Assembly: GCF_036895565.1 (NCBI RefSeq)
Contig: NZ_CP145904.1
Span: forward strand, 1,860,001-1,924,000
DNA from: Flavobacterium sp. KS-LB2
GTDB lineage: Bacteria > Bacteroidota > Bacteroidia > Flavobacteriales > Flavobacteriaceae
Length of the DNA: 64,000 bases
Direction: 5' to 3'
Shown piece by piece: positions 35,938 through 44,932 of the stretch (positions within the stretch are counted from its first letter, which is position 1; every line of letters starts with the position of its first letter). The position numbers were made by a program, and so were the translations under genes. Below the pieces are notes generated by a model that searched no databases, was not told where the DNA came from, and saw only the letters and a list, made by a program, of their open reading frames with translations.

Positions 35938-35967
35938 ACGTTTCAAGTAATTGAAGCGTTTTTTTTT
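35938..35967 (+). terminator. Terminator after tRNA-Tyr
   Basis: ACGTTTCAA pairs with TTGAAGCGT over a 4-base loop, followed by a run of T. Confidence 0.8.
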
Positions 35968-35978
35968 ATGAACAATTA

Positions 35979-36047
35979 GCAGGTTTTCCCGAAGCATCGG
36001 GACTGCTCTCCTAACTTAAGCGTTTCAAACAATTGAAACTTTTTTTT
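35979..36047 (+). repeat. Degenerate second copy of the tRNA-Tyr 3' end and terminator
   Basis: GCAGGTTT, CTGCTCTCC and CGTTTCAAACAATTGAAACT repeat, in order, elements of the tRNA-Tyr 3' end and its terminator 70 bases upstream. A palindrome TCCCGAAGCATCGGGA sits inside. It cannot form a tRNA by itself. Confidence 0.55.
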
Positions 36048-36090
36048 GATATAAAGTAATGCTTTAATTATTTTATATTTTGGTTAACGC

Positions 36091-36127
36091 AAAAAAAATC
36101 CTATCACAGTCTATTGAGATAGGATTT
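36091..36127 (-). terminator. Terminator of the SIMPL gene
   Basis: On the minus strand AATCCTATC pairs with GATAGGATT, followed by seven or more T. It lies just after the SIMPL stop codon. Confidence 0.85.
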
Positions 36128-36149
36128 CTAAACATAATTTATAGTGTCT

Positions 36150-36839
36150 TTATTCCAAAATAAAACTTACAGTTACATTAGCAGTAATATTGATTTCTCC
36201 TACGGCTAAAGTTTCTCTTGGTCCACTGGCATCATTCCTTTCCATCGTTTTCATTGCTGCATACATTGGTTGCGGATAATACGTTTGTGAATTATCAGAT
36301 ATAGTCATGGCACGACCTACTTTTTGTCCTAAAACAGAAACATAATCTTCGGCTTTCAGCTTTGCATCCTTCATCGCTAATTTTCTAGCTTCAGATTGAT
36401 ATTGTGCTAATTTTGAAGATTGAAAAATAACATTATCAATTCTATTAATTCCTTGGTCTACCAAACCTTCCATCAATTCATCGTATTTTGATAAATCTTT
36501 CAACAAAATTTCTATAGTTTGTGTAGCATTATAAGTGTGCTTCTTTTTTTCATAATCATATTGTGGATTCAATGAAACACGTTGTGTTTTATAATCGGCT
36601 GGCGCCAAGTTCATTTTTTTGATAAATTTCAAAACAGCCTCTATCTTTTCATCATTTAGTTTTTTTACATCTTTGGCATTATTCCCTTTTGTTTCAACGG
36701 TTACTGCTATAGTAGCCTGGTCTGGAATAACTTTTACTTTTCCTTCTCCACTTACATTTATTTGAGGAACTTGCTTCACTTCCTGTCCGTAAGACATTGT
36801 AAAGAATAGAATAGACAGAATCAATAGTGCTTTTTTCAT
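36150..36839 (-). CDS. SIMPL domain protein (DUF541), exported
   Basis: A 229-residue protein with a signal peptide (MKKALLILSILFFTMSYGQ) and a SIMPL domain. The start of the mature part, QINVSGEGKVKVIPDQATIA, is typical of the family, as are KDAKLKAEDYVSVLGQKVGR and the closing EINITANVTVSFIL. The family is periplasmic or outer-membrane associated and includes proteins linked to oxidative stress; no catalytic role is known. It lies 50 bases after the rhomboid gene on the same strand and may be co-transcribed with it. A strong terminator follows. Confidence 0.88.
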   Translation of the reverse strand: MKKALLILSILFFTMSYGQEVKQVPQINVSGEGKVKVIPDQATIAVTVETKGNNAKDVKKLNDEKIEAVLKFIKKMNLAPADYKTQRVSLNPQYDYEKKKHTYNATQTIEILLKDLSKYDELMEGLVDQGINRIDNVIFQSSKLAQYQSEARKLAMKDAKLKAEDYVSVLGQKVGRAMTISDNSQTYYPQPMYAAMKTMERNDASGPRETLAVGEINITANVTVSFILE

Positions 36840-36889
36840 TTTTGTATGATTTAATTGTTTGTACTAATTCCTTTTCAAAAGTTATGCCA

Positions 36890-37528
36890 TTATAGTTTTC
36901 CCATTTTTTCCATCACAAAAAGAATGACTATTGGAATAGCTAATAATACTACCATTAAAGTATGATCTACTAACAATGTAGGTTCTTTGAGCAATGTAAT
37001 CAAATAACCACCTACAGCACCTCCAAAATGAGCCGTATGACCAATGTTATCATTCTTAGCTTTCATTCCATAAATAGAATACAATAAATAAAGGATTCCA
37101 AATAGGTACGCAGGCATTGGAATGACAAAAAAGATTCCCAACATCATATCTGGTTGTAGTAATATTGCCGAATATAAAACTCCTGTAACGGCACCTGATG
37201 CGCCTACAGCTCTATAACCATAATCATTTTTATGAAATACCATCGTCAACAAACTCCCGAAAATTAAACTCCCAAAATAAATGAGTACAAATGAAAAATC
37301 GCCCAAATTACTAATGACCACCGGAGCAAAAAACCAAAGTGTCAACATGTTAAAAATTAAATGGGTCATATCAGCATGCAAAAACCCAGAAGACAACATC
37401 CTAATTTGTTCTCCAGAACGAATGCTCCCAATATGAAATTCATATTTTCTAAAAAAGGAAAGGTCATTAAATCCTTTATAACTAATCAAAACATTTACAA
37501 CAATTAAAGCTATTAAAATGGTATTCAT
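36890..37528 (-). CDS. Rhomboid family intramembrane serine protease
   Basis: A 212-residue protein with about six membrane segments. The catalytic Ser111 is in VGASGAVTG and the catalytic His167 is in HTAHFGGAVGG. The HLIFN motif at 56-60 supplies the conserved His and Asn of the first loop. Rhomboids cleave membrane proteins within the bilayer. Both catalytic residues are intact, so it should be active. It is the first of two genes with the SIMPL protein. Substrates unknown. Confidence 0.93.
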   Translation of the reverse strand: MNTILIALIVVNVLISYKGFNDLSFFRKYEFHIGSIRSGEQIRMLSSGFLHADMTHLIFNMLTLWFFAPVVISNLGDFSFVLIYFGSLIFGSLLTMVFHKNDYGYRAVGASGAVTGVLYSAILLQPDMMLGIFFVIPMPAYLFGILYLLYSIYGMKAKNDNIGHTAHFGGAVGGYLITLLKEPTLLVDHTLMVVLLAIPIVILFVMEKMGKL

Positions 37529-37642
37529 AAATTGTGTTTATTGTGAATTGTAAATATAGTCATTCTCATACACACCTATAGTTAACGCTCAAATTTTATA
37601 TCAACATTCATTTTTACATTATATTTGCAAAAAAAATTCTGA

Positions 37643-38512
37643 ATGCAATTACTCGTTTTTATTATTGCTTACCCTTTTCTTTGGGTTATTTCTATTCTTC
37701 CATTTCGTGTTTTTTACGGATTATCAGATGTAGTTTACCTTTTAGTTTACCACGTTATTGGATATCGAAAAAAAGTAGTTCGAGCAAATCTAGCTTTAGC
37801 ATTACCACAAATTAGTGTCGAAGAACGACTTATTATCGAAAAAAAGTCATATCATCATTTGTGCGATATGTTTATGGAAATGATAAAAACTATGACTATT
37901 TCATCAGAAGAAATGAATAAAAGGTTTGTAATAACAAATCTAGAGGTTATCAAAGAATACGAGAAAAAAGGAAAAAGTATTATGCTTATAGCTTCCCATT
38001 ATGCAAGTTGGGAATGGCTAATTACACTGAATCAAAAAATATCATCTAAAGGGATTGCCGTTTATAAAAAATTAGCCAATAAATACTTTGATAAACTAGT
38101 AAGAGACATTCGATCCAAATATAACACAGAATTAGTTCCTACCAATAAAACAATCCCGTTAATCACTCAAAATCAACAAAATAAAACTCAATGTGTATAC
38201 GGACTAGCCAGTGATCAATCCCCTAAGGCAGATAGAATATTTCACTGGGAGAGTTTTATGGGCGTTGAAGTTCCCGTACATACCGGACCTGAAATGTTAG
38301 CAAAAAAATACGATATGACCGTAGTTTTTGCAAAAGTCAAAAAGGTAAAAAGAGGGTATTATGAGCTTACTATAGTTCCTATTAGTGATAATCCAAACTC
38401 GATTCCAAATTTTGGAATTACGAGCACCTACATAAAAGAAGTCGAGAAACAAATTCTAGAAGCTCCTGAATATTATTTTTGGACGCATAAAAGATGGAAA
38501 CACAGAAAATAG
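37643..38512 (+). CDS. Lysophospholipid acyltransferase (LpxL/HtrB-like)
   Basis: A 289-residue inner-membrane acyltransferase of the LpxL/HtrB superfamily. An N-terminal membrane helix (LLVFIIAYPFLWVISILPF) is followed by the H-x4-E catalytic motif at His119-Glu124 (IASHYASWEW) and the later DQSPKADRIFHWESFMGVEV segment. Members add a secondary acyl chain to lipid A or a related lipid. Which lipid is acylated here is inferred only from the family. A -7-like TATATTTGC lies 15 bases upstream without a matching -33. Confidence 0.9.
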   Translation: MQLLVFIIAYPFLWVISILPFRVFYGLSDVVYLLVYHVIGYRKKVVRANLALALPQISVEERLIIEKKSYHHLCDMFMEMIKTMTISSEEMNKRFVITNLEVIKEYEKKGKSIMLIASHYASWEWLITLNQKISSKGIAVYKKLANKYFDKLVRDIRSKYNTELVPTNKTIPLITQNQQNKTQCVYGLASDQSPKADRIFHWESFMGVEVPVHTGPEMLAKKYDMTVVFAKVKKVKRGYYELTIVPISDNPNSIPNFGITSTYIKEVEKQILEAPEYYFWTHKRWKHRK

Positions 38513-38547
38513 TATTCAGTTTGCAGTAATCAGAAACAGTGTACAGT

Positions 38548-38596
38548 AAAAAAATCACACATTATAAACAATAGCATTTATAACGTGTGATTTTTT
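38548..38596. terminator. Bidirectional terminator between converging genes
   Basis: AAAAATCACAC pairs with GTGTGATTTTTT, with inner TATAAA/TTTATA pairing. It serves the acyltransferase (plus) and the aminotransferase class V gene (minus). Confidence 0.8.
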
Positions 38597-38617
38597 AGTT
38601 TATTAAAACCGTAACTT

Positions 38618-40105
38618 CTATAAAGAAAACCAGTTTTTAACCAATTCATCCTCTAAGGGTTGCGCGTTCTTATTTACAAACTCATTTGTAGCCGAATTAT
38701 AATTATAATCCAAAGCCCAAGTTTTATGGTTTTCAGCTAATGCTTTTATTCCGTTACAAACAAATTCAATTTCAGCATTTGTAGTTGTAGGATGAATAGA
38801 CATTCTAATCCAGCCCGGTTTTCTGATTAAATCTCCAAGTGTAATTTCGTCAATTAATTTATGGGAAGTTTCTTGGTCAACATGCAATAAAAAGTGTCCG
38901 TAGGTTCCAGCACAACTACAACCACCACGAGTTTGAATTCCGAATTTATCATTCAATAATTTCACGCCTAAGTTAAAATGTAAATCTTCCACAAAGAAAG
39001 AAATCACCCCTAACCTGTCCTGATGTTGTCCTGCAAGAATTTTAATATTAGAAATAGTTCCTAATTCAGAGAAAATATAATCTACTATTTCATGCTCTCT
39101 TTTTAAGATATTTTCAATTCCCATTTGCTCTTTCAACTGAACAGCCAATGCGGTTTTTATCACCTGAAGAAATCCGGGAGTACCACCATCTTCCCTATCT
39201 TCAATATTATCTATGTATTTATGTTCTCCCCAAGGATTCGTCCAACTTACCGTTCCGCCACCTGGATTATCGGGAACTAAATTTTGATATAATTTTTTAT
39301 TAAATACTAAAACGCCACAAGTTCCAGGTCCGCCAAGGAATTTATGCGGTGAAAAGAAAATGGCGTCCAAATAACTTTCTGCATCTTCAGGATGCATATC
39401 GATTTTCACGTAAGGCCCAGAGCAAGCAAAATCCACGAAACAAAGTCCGTTATGCTGGTGCATTATTTTTGCCACTTCATGATACGGAGTTCTGATTCCC
39501 GTAACGTTCGAACACGATGTGATGGAAGCAATTTTAAAAGATCTTTCTTTATATTTATCCAATAAAAGCTCAAGATTTTCTATGCTGAACAAACCATCTT
39601 CTGAAGAAGGAATAACTTCAACATCAGCAATAGTTTCTAACCAAGACGTTTGATTGGAATGGTGTTCCATATGGGAAATAAAAACAATTGGCTTCTTTTC
39701 GGCTGGTATAGTGATGAAATTCTTTAAGTTTTCAGGTATTTTCAAACCTAAAATTCGTTGAAATTTATTGACAACACCTGTCATTCCAGTTCCATCAGTA
39801 ATTAAAACATCATCAGCACTAGCATTTACATGATGTTTGATAATATGTCGCGCTTGATGATAGGCTTTAGTCATTGCTGTTCCCGAAACCGTAGTTTCTG
39901 TGTGAGTATTAGCCACAAAAGGACCAAATTCGTTCATTAATTTCTCCTCAATAGGACGATACAAACGACCGCTGGCTGTCCAATCCGTATAAATAATTTG
40001 TTTATGTCCGTAAGGAGATTCAAACTCTTGATTTATTCCGATTATGTTATCGCGAAACTGTTGAAAGTATTGCTCTAATTGTGTTGGCGCTTCTTTGGTA
40101 ATCAT
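38618..40105 (-). CDS. Aminotransferase class V-fold PLP enzyme
   Basis: A 495-residue PLP enzyme of the class V aminotransferase / cysteine desulfurase fold. The Schiff-base lysine is Lys255 in SPHKFLGGPG. HMEHHSNQTSW near residue 145 holds the ring-stacking His, and CFVDFACSGP supplies Asp225. A cysteine-containing loop, GGCSCAGTYG, is near 395 in the region where cysteine desulfurases carry their catalytic Cys. It could therefore be a desulfurase-like or selenocysteine lyase-like enzyme, but no suf or isc genes are near. Start at ATG 40105. Confidence 0.85.
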   Translation of the reverse strand: MITKEAPTQLEQYFQQFRDNIIGINQEFESPYGHKQIIYTDWTASGRLYRPIEEKLMNEFGPFVANTHTETTVSGTAMTKAYHQARHIIKHHVNASADDVLITDGTGMTGVVNKFQRILGLKIPENLKNFITIPAEKKPIVFISHMEHHSNQTSWLETIADVEVIPSSEDGLFSIENLELLLDKYKERSFKIASITSCSNVTGIRTPYHEVAKIMHQHNGLCFVDFACSGPYVKIDMHPEDAESYLDAIFFSPHKFLGGPGTCGVLVFNKKLYQNLVPDNPGGGTVSWTNPWGEHKYIDNIEDREDGGTPGFLQVIKTALAVQLKEQMGIENILKREHEIVDYIFSELGTISNIKILAGQHQDRLGVISFFVEDLHFNLGVKLLNDKFGIQTRGGCSCAGTYGHFLLHVDQETSHKLIDEITLGDLIRKPGWIRMSIHPTTTNAEIEFVCNGIKALAENHKTWALDYNYNSATNEFVNKNAQPLEDELVKNWFSL

Positions 40106-40319
40106 TGTATGTCTAATTTGACTTCAAAGATATTATTATTTTATGAAATTGAGAATTTGACAGTTTGTTATTTCCGAATGTCATTAGTTTTTTCATGAAT
40201 TTCAACGATTTTTATTTCCATTGAGGTTTTCCTCAAAATAATGTAAAACAAAGGAAATACTTTTGTAAAAGAACCAAATTATTTATCTTTTTTTCAATAA
40301 GTTAACAGTTAATACCATT

Positions 40320-40913
40320 ATGAATAAAAGTATTATTTTAGAAAAAAAAGTTCAATCTTTTTCAGAAGAAGAATTGACTCACTACATTAATGGAAATGCT
40401 GAATGTCTTTCTACGATGTGCTTTAGCACTTTGAAAAAAGAAATTATTCTCAGAAAAGATTTATCCAATGAAGTCAAAATATTAATTGAGAACATACAGG
40501 ATGTAAGAAATCAAAACTTTATTAATGAAATATTCCCTTATCTATATTCTAAAAATAAAAAAATAAAAACTGTAGAAGATTTAATAGCTGATTTAAAAAA
40601 GAATGAGATTTGTGAACCCGATATTAATACATTACTGCGGCAATTACCTAAAATTATTGAAATTAATAATGCCCAGCATGACCCTGAAAATTCAATAAAA
40701 ACATTAGGATTTATATTCTGTATTGTTCTTGCAATAGTTTCTTTTAATCTTTTTACTACATCAAGTATAATTATTACCTTAATATCTGCACTTATTGGAC
40801 TCTACCTCATTTTTAACAGAAACGACTATTCACGCATGAATAAATTAAAAAGGAATATTGAATTTTATTTAGATATAATTAAACATATTCCTAAAGCAAA
40901 ACCCGAAGTGTAA
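40320..40913 (+). CDS. Hypothetical membrane protein
   Basis: A 197-residue protein I do not recognise. The first 130 residues are polar and helical, with a few Cys. Two adjacent membrane segments (TLGFIFCIVLAIVSFNLF and IIITLISALIGLYLIF) follow near 127-166, and a basic tail ends the protein. It is monocistronic, with a -7-like TACTTTTG at 40258-40265 lacking a clear -33. Function unknown. Confidence 0.6.
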   Translation: MNKSIILEKKVQSFSEEELTHYINGNAECLSTMCFSTLKKEIILRKDLSNEVKILIENIQDVRNQNFINEIFPYLYSKNKKIKTVEDLIADLKKNEICEPDINTLLRQLPKIIEINNAQHDPENSIKTLGFIFCIVLAIVSFNLFTTSSIIITLISALIGLYLIFNRNDYSRMNKLKRNIEFYLDIIKHIPKAKPEV

Positions 40914-41065
40914 AATATTTTCATTTATTTTTAAAAATGTCCCATCCTGAAATAATCATATACAAAAACATCTTCTATAAAAATCCCTTAAAATGTAAAG
41001 TAGCTGACAAAGTGTGATTTTGATTCGTTTTATATTTGATTAATGAATCAAAAAACATTTTCGTC

Positions 41066-41485
41066 ATGAAAAAAATTGTTTTTATACTACCTATTCTCTT
41101 GCTTTTACTTTCGTGTGAAGTTGAAGGCGATTTGACCCATGATACCGAGTTAACCATACCAATTCCTGAAAATACTCCTCCTGTTGCTACCGGTAATTTC
41201 ATGCCAACATCAGGAATTAAAGTTACCGGTTCTGCTAAAATTTATTTGAATGGAAATCAGAATGAAGTTCGTTTAGAAAATTTCAGTGTTTCCAGTGGTC
41301 CCGATTTGAAAGTATATCTGTCAAAAAACGCTACCCCTACAGATTTTGTAAATCTAGGCAATTTAACATCTTCCACAGTCTACGCAATTCCAATTCAAGT
41401 CAATGTTTCTGATTATAAATATGTACTGATTCACTGCCAACAATACAGTCATCTTTTTGCAGTGGCGCAATTATCACAAAATTAA
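41066..41485 (+). CDS. DM13 domain lipoprotein
   Basis: A 139-residue lipoprotein. The signal ends in LLLLLSCEV with the lipobox Cys. The body is a DM13 domain, with SAKIYLNGNQNEVRLENFSV, SGPDLKVYLS and HCQQYSHLFAVAQL near the end, a region where DM13 proteins carry a conserved Cys linked to redox activity. The ATG at 41066 is chosen because the lipoprotein signal starts there. The next gene begins 10 bases after the stop, so the two share a transcript, and the barrel protein is probably the functional partner (inference). Confidence 0.82.
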   Translation: MKKIVFILPILLLLLSCEVEGDLTHDTELTIPIPENTPPVATGNFMPTSGIKVTGSAKIYLNGNQNEVRLENFSVSSGPDLKVYLSKNATPTDFVNLGNLTSSTVYAIPIQVNVSDYKYVLIHCQQYSHLFAVAQLSQN

Positions 41486-41495
41486 AACCTTATTT

Positions 41496-42392
41496 ATGAA
41501 AAAACTACTGCTAATCATCGCCATTGGGATGTTCTCTAACTCCTTTGCGCAAGGCTGTAGCGATGCCGGAATTTGCTCCATTGGAAACGGTTTTCAAACT
41601 ACCGACAAAACAGTAAAAAATGCACTTGAAATAGGAAGTATTTATGGTGCTGGCGAAGCTGATGTTACCTATTTTTCGCCTTACATCACCTATACTAGAA
41701 CAATTAATGAACGTTTGGCATTGAGTTCTAAAATCACATATTCGGTTGCAAATGGTAGTTTTGGAACAAGAGGTGCTTTTGGCGATGCTTATTTGATAGG
41801 AAATTACAATTGGAAACCAAAAACGAATACACAATGGAGTTCACTTGTGGGCCTCAAAATACCTTTTACGAGTTCAAATCTTAAAATAAATGAGTTTTCA
41901 CTTCCTTTGGATTACCAATCCAGTTTGGGAACATTTGATTTAATTGCAGGATTGAATCTTAACTATAAAAAATGGGATTTTAATACGGCCGTTCAAATTC
42001 CAGTTTTCAATAATAATAAAAATTCGTACTTCACGGAATTCGCTGATACAGATGACTTTCCTTCCACTAATTTATTCGAAAGAAAATCAGATGCTTTATT
42101 TCGAACTACCTATACTTTGCAAACTACGAATAAAAGATTCACTTTCAAACCCAACCTATTGTTCATTTATCATTTAGGAGAAGATAGTTTTGAGAATGTT
42201 TTTGGAACAAGAGAAACGATAAAAAACTCTGATGGTTTGACCATAAACGGAAATATTATTGGCACATATGCCATAAATACTAAAAACAGCATCGAATTAT
42301 CCTTAGCCACGCCATTTGTAGTTCGAGAAGTACGTCCTGATGGTTTAACTCGTAAATTCACCACAGGAATAATTTACAAAGTTTCTTTTTAA
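41496..42392 (+). CDS. Outer-membrane beta-barrel-like protein
   Basis: A 298-residue protein with a signal peptide (MKKLLLIIAIGMFSNSFAQ) and alternating beta-strand patterns typical of outer-membrane proteins (for example LSSKITYSVANGSFGTRGA and FDLIAGLNLNYKKWDFNTA). It ends in KVSF with a C-terminal aromatic residue. Three Cys lie just after the signal. I recognise no specific family. The ATG at 41496 is used, since the signal peptide begins there. It follows the DM13 lipoprotein by 10 bases. A surface or transport role is possible. Confidence 0.7.
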   Translation: MKKLLLIIAIGMFSNSFAQGCSDAGICSIGNGFQTTDKTVKNALEIGSIYGAGEADVTYFSPYITYTRTINERLALSSKITYSVANGSFGTRGAFGDAYLIGNYNWKPKTNTQWSSLVGLKIPFTSSNLKINEFSLPLDYQSSLGTFDLIAGLNLNYKKWDFNTAVQIPVFNNNKNSYFTEFADTDDFPSTNLFERKSDALFRTTYTLQTTNKRFTFKPNLLFIYHLGEDSFENVFGTRETIKNSDGLTINGNIIGTYAINTKNSIELSLATPFVVREVRPDGLTRKFTTGIIYKVSF

Positions 42393-42446
42393 AACCTTAA
42401 AAAAATTAATTCAAACCAATTTTACTATTGTATTTCTGTTGTGGTA

Positions 42447-43223
42447 TTACCTACCACCATTGGCCTTAAGATCAGCTATACATTGTGCATCGAGTTGTGG
42501 TGCTGCACCTGAAGAAACCATATTACCAATACCACCTCCGAACTCTGAAGACCAATACATCAAACAGGTTTTTTCAATACAATGTTTTGGATGTTCAGCA
42601 TCTTCGTGATTGCTTTGCAAGTCAGTACCAAGATTTGTCAAGCCTAATATATGCCCGAATTCATGTGTAATTACTGTTGTTTCTAATAGACTTCTGTTGG
42701 GTTCAAATGGGCTATCACTCAGACCTTGAATTGTCTGTTCGTAAATAACAAAAGAAGTATTTCTGTAAGCCGTTCCAAGAATAACCGATGTATCTGTATC
42801 CTTTGAAGATTTTCCATCTGCAAAAAATGCCCAAACCGCTATTTCATCAGCATTATTGTATTTTGTTCTGTTCGCATCTTCAATGCTTACAATTTCTTCA
42901 TTGGTGTAAGGCGAATTTCCAGGCGAAGGTATAGAACGTTTAACAACACGAATACCACTTGGTTTATATGTTCTTGCTGTAAGAAAGTTTACAAAATTAT
43001 TAATTGCGGTACTGCTTGGTTCAAAACCAGTTACATACACCACTTCAATAACCATACTCTTGAACTTTTTATCAGATAATAAATCGTTGGCAGAGCTTCC
43101 TGTTGGCTGTTTATTAATTACTGGATTTATTGCAACTGGATTATCTAAGGGATCATCTTCATTTGAACAGGAGGTTACTGAGAGAAACAAAACTAGCACG
43201 AGTAATGTAAATATTTTTTTCAA
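42447..43223 (-). CDS. Metzincin-like membrane metalloprotease, lipoprotein
   Basis: A 258-residue lipoprotein (signal LFLSVTSC, lipobox Cys19) with an HExxH zinc site at His187-His191 (ITHEFGHILGL) and a downstream CIEKTCLMYW that carries a Met-turn-like Met. The third zinc ligand expected at position 197 is normally His or Asp in the HExxHxxGxx(H/D) pattern. Here it is Asn, in GLTNLG. Activity may thus be weak or the third ligand may lie elsewhere. The pattern resembles archaemetzincin-type or other metzincins known as membrane metalloproteases in flavobacteria. It is monocistronic. Confidence 0.78.
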   Translation of the reverse strand: MKKIFTLLVLVLFLSVTSCSNEDDPLDNPVAINPVINKQPTGSSANDLLSDKKFKSMVIEVVYVTGFEPSSTAINNFVNFLTARTYKPSGIRVVKRSIPSPGNSPYTNEEIVSIEDANRTKYNNADEIAVWAFFADGKSSKDTDTSVILGTAYRNTSFVIYEQTIQGLSDSPFEPNRSLLETTVITHEFGHILGLTNLGTDLQSNHEDAEHPKHCIEKTCLMYWSSEFGGGIGNMVSSGAAPQLDAQCIADLKANGGR

Positions 43224-43371
43224 AGTTTTTATAAATTAGTAGTATTGATAGTATCATAATCGAACACAGATATGTGCTTTAAAACATTTACGAAAACTAA
43301 CGCCTTTTGGATTAAAATTATTGTTCTAAATAAATTTATCCAACTCGAATGTTGAATTGCAAAAAAGACAA

Positions 43372-43411
43372 AACCCTTTCAAAATAGCTTTTGAAAGGGT
43401 TCTTTTTTATA
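43372..43411. terminator. Bidirectional terminator near glmM
   Basis: AACCCTTTCAAAA and TTTTGAAAGGGTT form a perfect 13-bp stem around a 4-base loop, with T runs on both sides. It lies just beyond the glmM stop codon. Confidence 0.9.
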
Positions 43412-43424
43412 TAAAAATGCGGAA

Positions 43425-44813
43425 TTATATTCCAGCTACCGCTTTTATTTCATCAATGATTCGTAATGCCAAAGCATCTGCTTTTTCTTGAGAAGCTGCT
43501 TCCGTATAAATTCGAATAATTGGTTCTGTATTCGATTTTCTAAGGTGAACCCAATTTTCAGCAAAGTCAATTTTCACACCGTCAATAGTGGTAATATCTT
43601 CATTTTTGTATTTCTCCGTCATGGCTACAAGAATCGCATCGACATCAATTTGTGGTGTCAATTCAATTTTGTTTTTGCTCATGTAATATTCTGGATACGA
43701 AGCACGCAAAGCAGAAACAGGCATTTTTTTGTTGGCCAAATGCGTTAAAAACAAAGCTACGCCTACCAAACTATCACGACCGTAATGCAATTCCGGATAA
43801 ATGATTCCGCCGTTTCCTTCGCCACCTATTACTGCGTTATTTTTTTTCATTAATTCTACCACGTTAACCTCGCCCACGGCACTTGCTTCGTAGCTTCCGT
43901 TATGCAAATTAGTGACATCACGCAATGCACGAGAAGAAGACATATTAGAAACCGTATTCCCTGGTGTTTTACTCAATACATAATCGGCGCAAGCCACCAA
44001 AGTGTATTCTTCACCAAACATTTCACCATCTTCACAAATGAAAGCCAAACGATCCACATCAGGATCCACGACAATTCCTAAATCTGCTTTTTCTTTTACA
44101 ACCAACTCCGAAATATCAGTCAAATGTTCTTTCAAAGGTTCCGGATTATGAGGAAAATGACCGTTTGGTTCGCAGTATAATTCGACTACTTCAACGCCCA
44201 TTAATTCTAATAATCTTGGAATAATAATTCCACCTGAAGAATTCACACCATCAACAACCACTTTGAATTTAGCTTCTTTTACAGCATCAACGTCTACCAA
44301 AGGCAAATTCAATACTTCATCAATATGAATATCCATGTATGCATCGTTAATCATAATGGCTCCCAAATCATCCACATCCGAGAAATCAAAGGCTTCTGCC
44401 TCTGCAATTTCAAGAATTTTCAGTCCTTCTTCTCCGTTTAAGAATTCCCCTTTTTCATTCAATAATTTCAAGGCATTCCATTGTTTTGGATTGTGGGAAG
44501 CAGTAAGGATAATTCCACCTTCGGCTTTTTCTAACGGAACAGCAACTTCAACCGTTGGCGTTGTTGAAAGTCCTAAATCAATCACGTCAATTCCTAAACC
44601 AATTAAAGTATTTACCACCAAATTGTGAATCATTGGTCCCGAAATACGAGCGTCACGACCTACAACAACAGTGATTTTATCTTTTCCAATATATTTTTTC
44701 AACCAAGTTCCATACGCCGAAGCAAATTTAACTGCATCAACAGGTGTCAGGTTATCCCCAACTTTACCTCCTATTGTTCCACGAATTCCCGATATTGATT
44801 TTATTAAAGTCAT
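43425..44813 (-). CDS. glmM: Phosphoglucosamine mutase
   Basis: A 462-residue alpha-D-phosphohexomutase. The active-site serine is Ser106 in TASHNPKQWNALK. The metal-binding loop is DPDVDRLAF near 245, the sugar-binding loop is GGEGNGGIIYPE near 325, and the phosphate-binding loop is SNTEPIIRIYTE at the end. It converts glucosamine 6-phosphate and 1-phosphate on the way to UDP-GlcNAc. The family also contains phosphomannomutases; context does not decide, but the overall pattern fits the Bacteroidota GlmM. It is transcribed alone and ends at a strong terminator. Confidence 0.9.
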   Translation of the reverse strand: MTLIKSISGIRGTIGGKVGDNLTPVDAVKFASAYGTWLKKYIGKDKITVVVGRDARISGPMIHNLVVNTLIGLGIDVIDLGLSTTPTVEVAVPLEKAEGGIILTASHNPKQWNALKLLNEKGEFLNGEEGLKILEIAEAEAFDFSDVDDLGAIMINDAYMDIHIDEVLNLPLVDVDAVKEAKFKVVVDGVNSSGGIIIPRLLELMGVEVVELYCEPNGHFPHNPEPLKEHLTDISELVVKEKADLGIVVDPDVDRLAFICEDGEMFGEEYTLVACADYVLSKTPGNTVSNMSSSRALRDVTNLHNGSYEASAVGEVNVVELMKKNNAVIGGEGNGGIIYPELHYGRDSLVGVALFLTHLANKKMPVSALRASYPEYYMSKNKIELTPQIDVDAILVAMTEKYKNEDITTIDGVKIDFAENWVHLRKSNTEPIIRIYTEAASQEKADALALRIIDEIKAVAGI

Positions 44814-44932
44814 TGATTATTATTTTAATTTTTGAAGTATAAATTTTAAATTGCTCACAAATATAATAATTGACGGTTTATAAAAGTCATTTAGAATTCA
44901 AAATTCATCATTTAAATTCCTAAATTAGGCGA

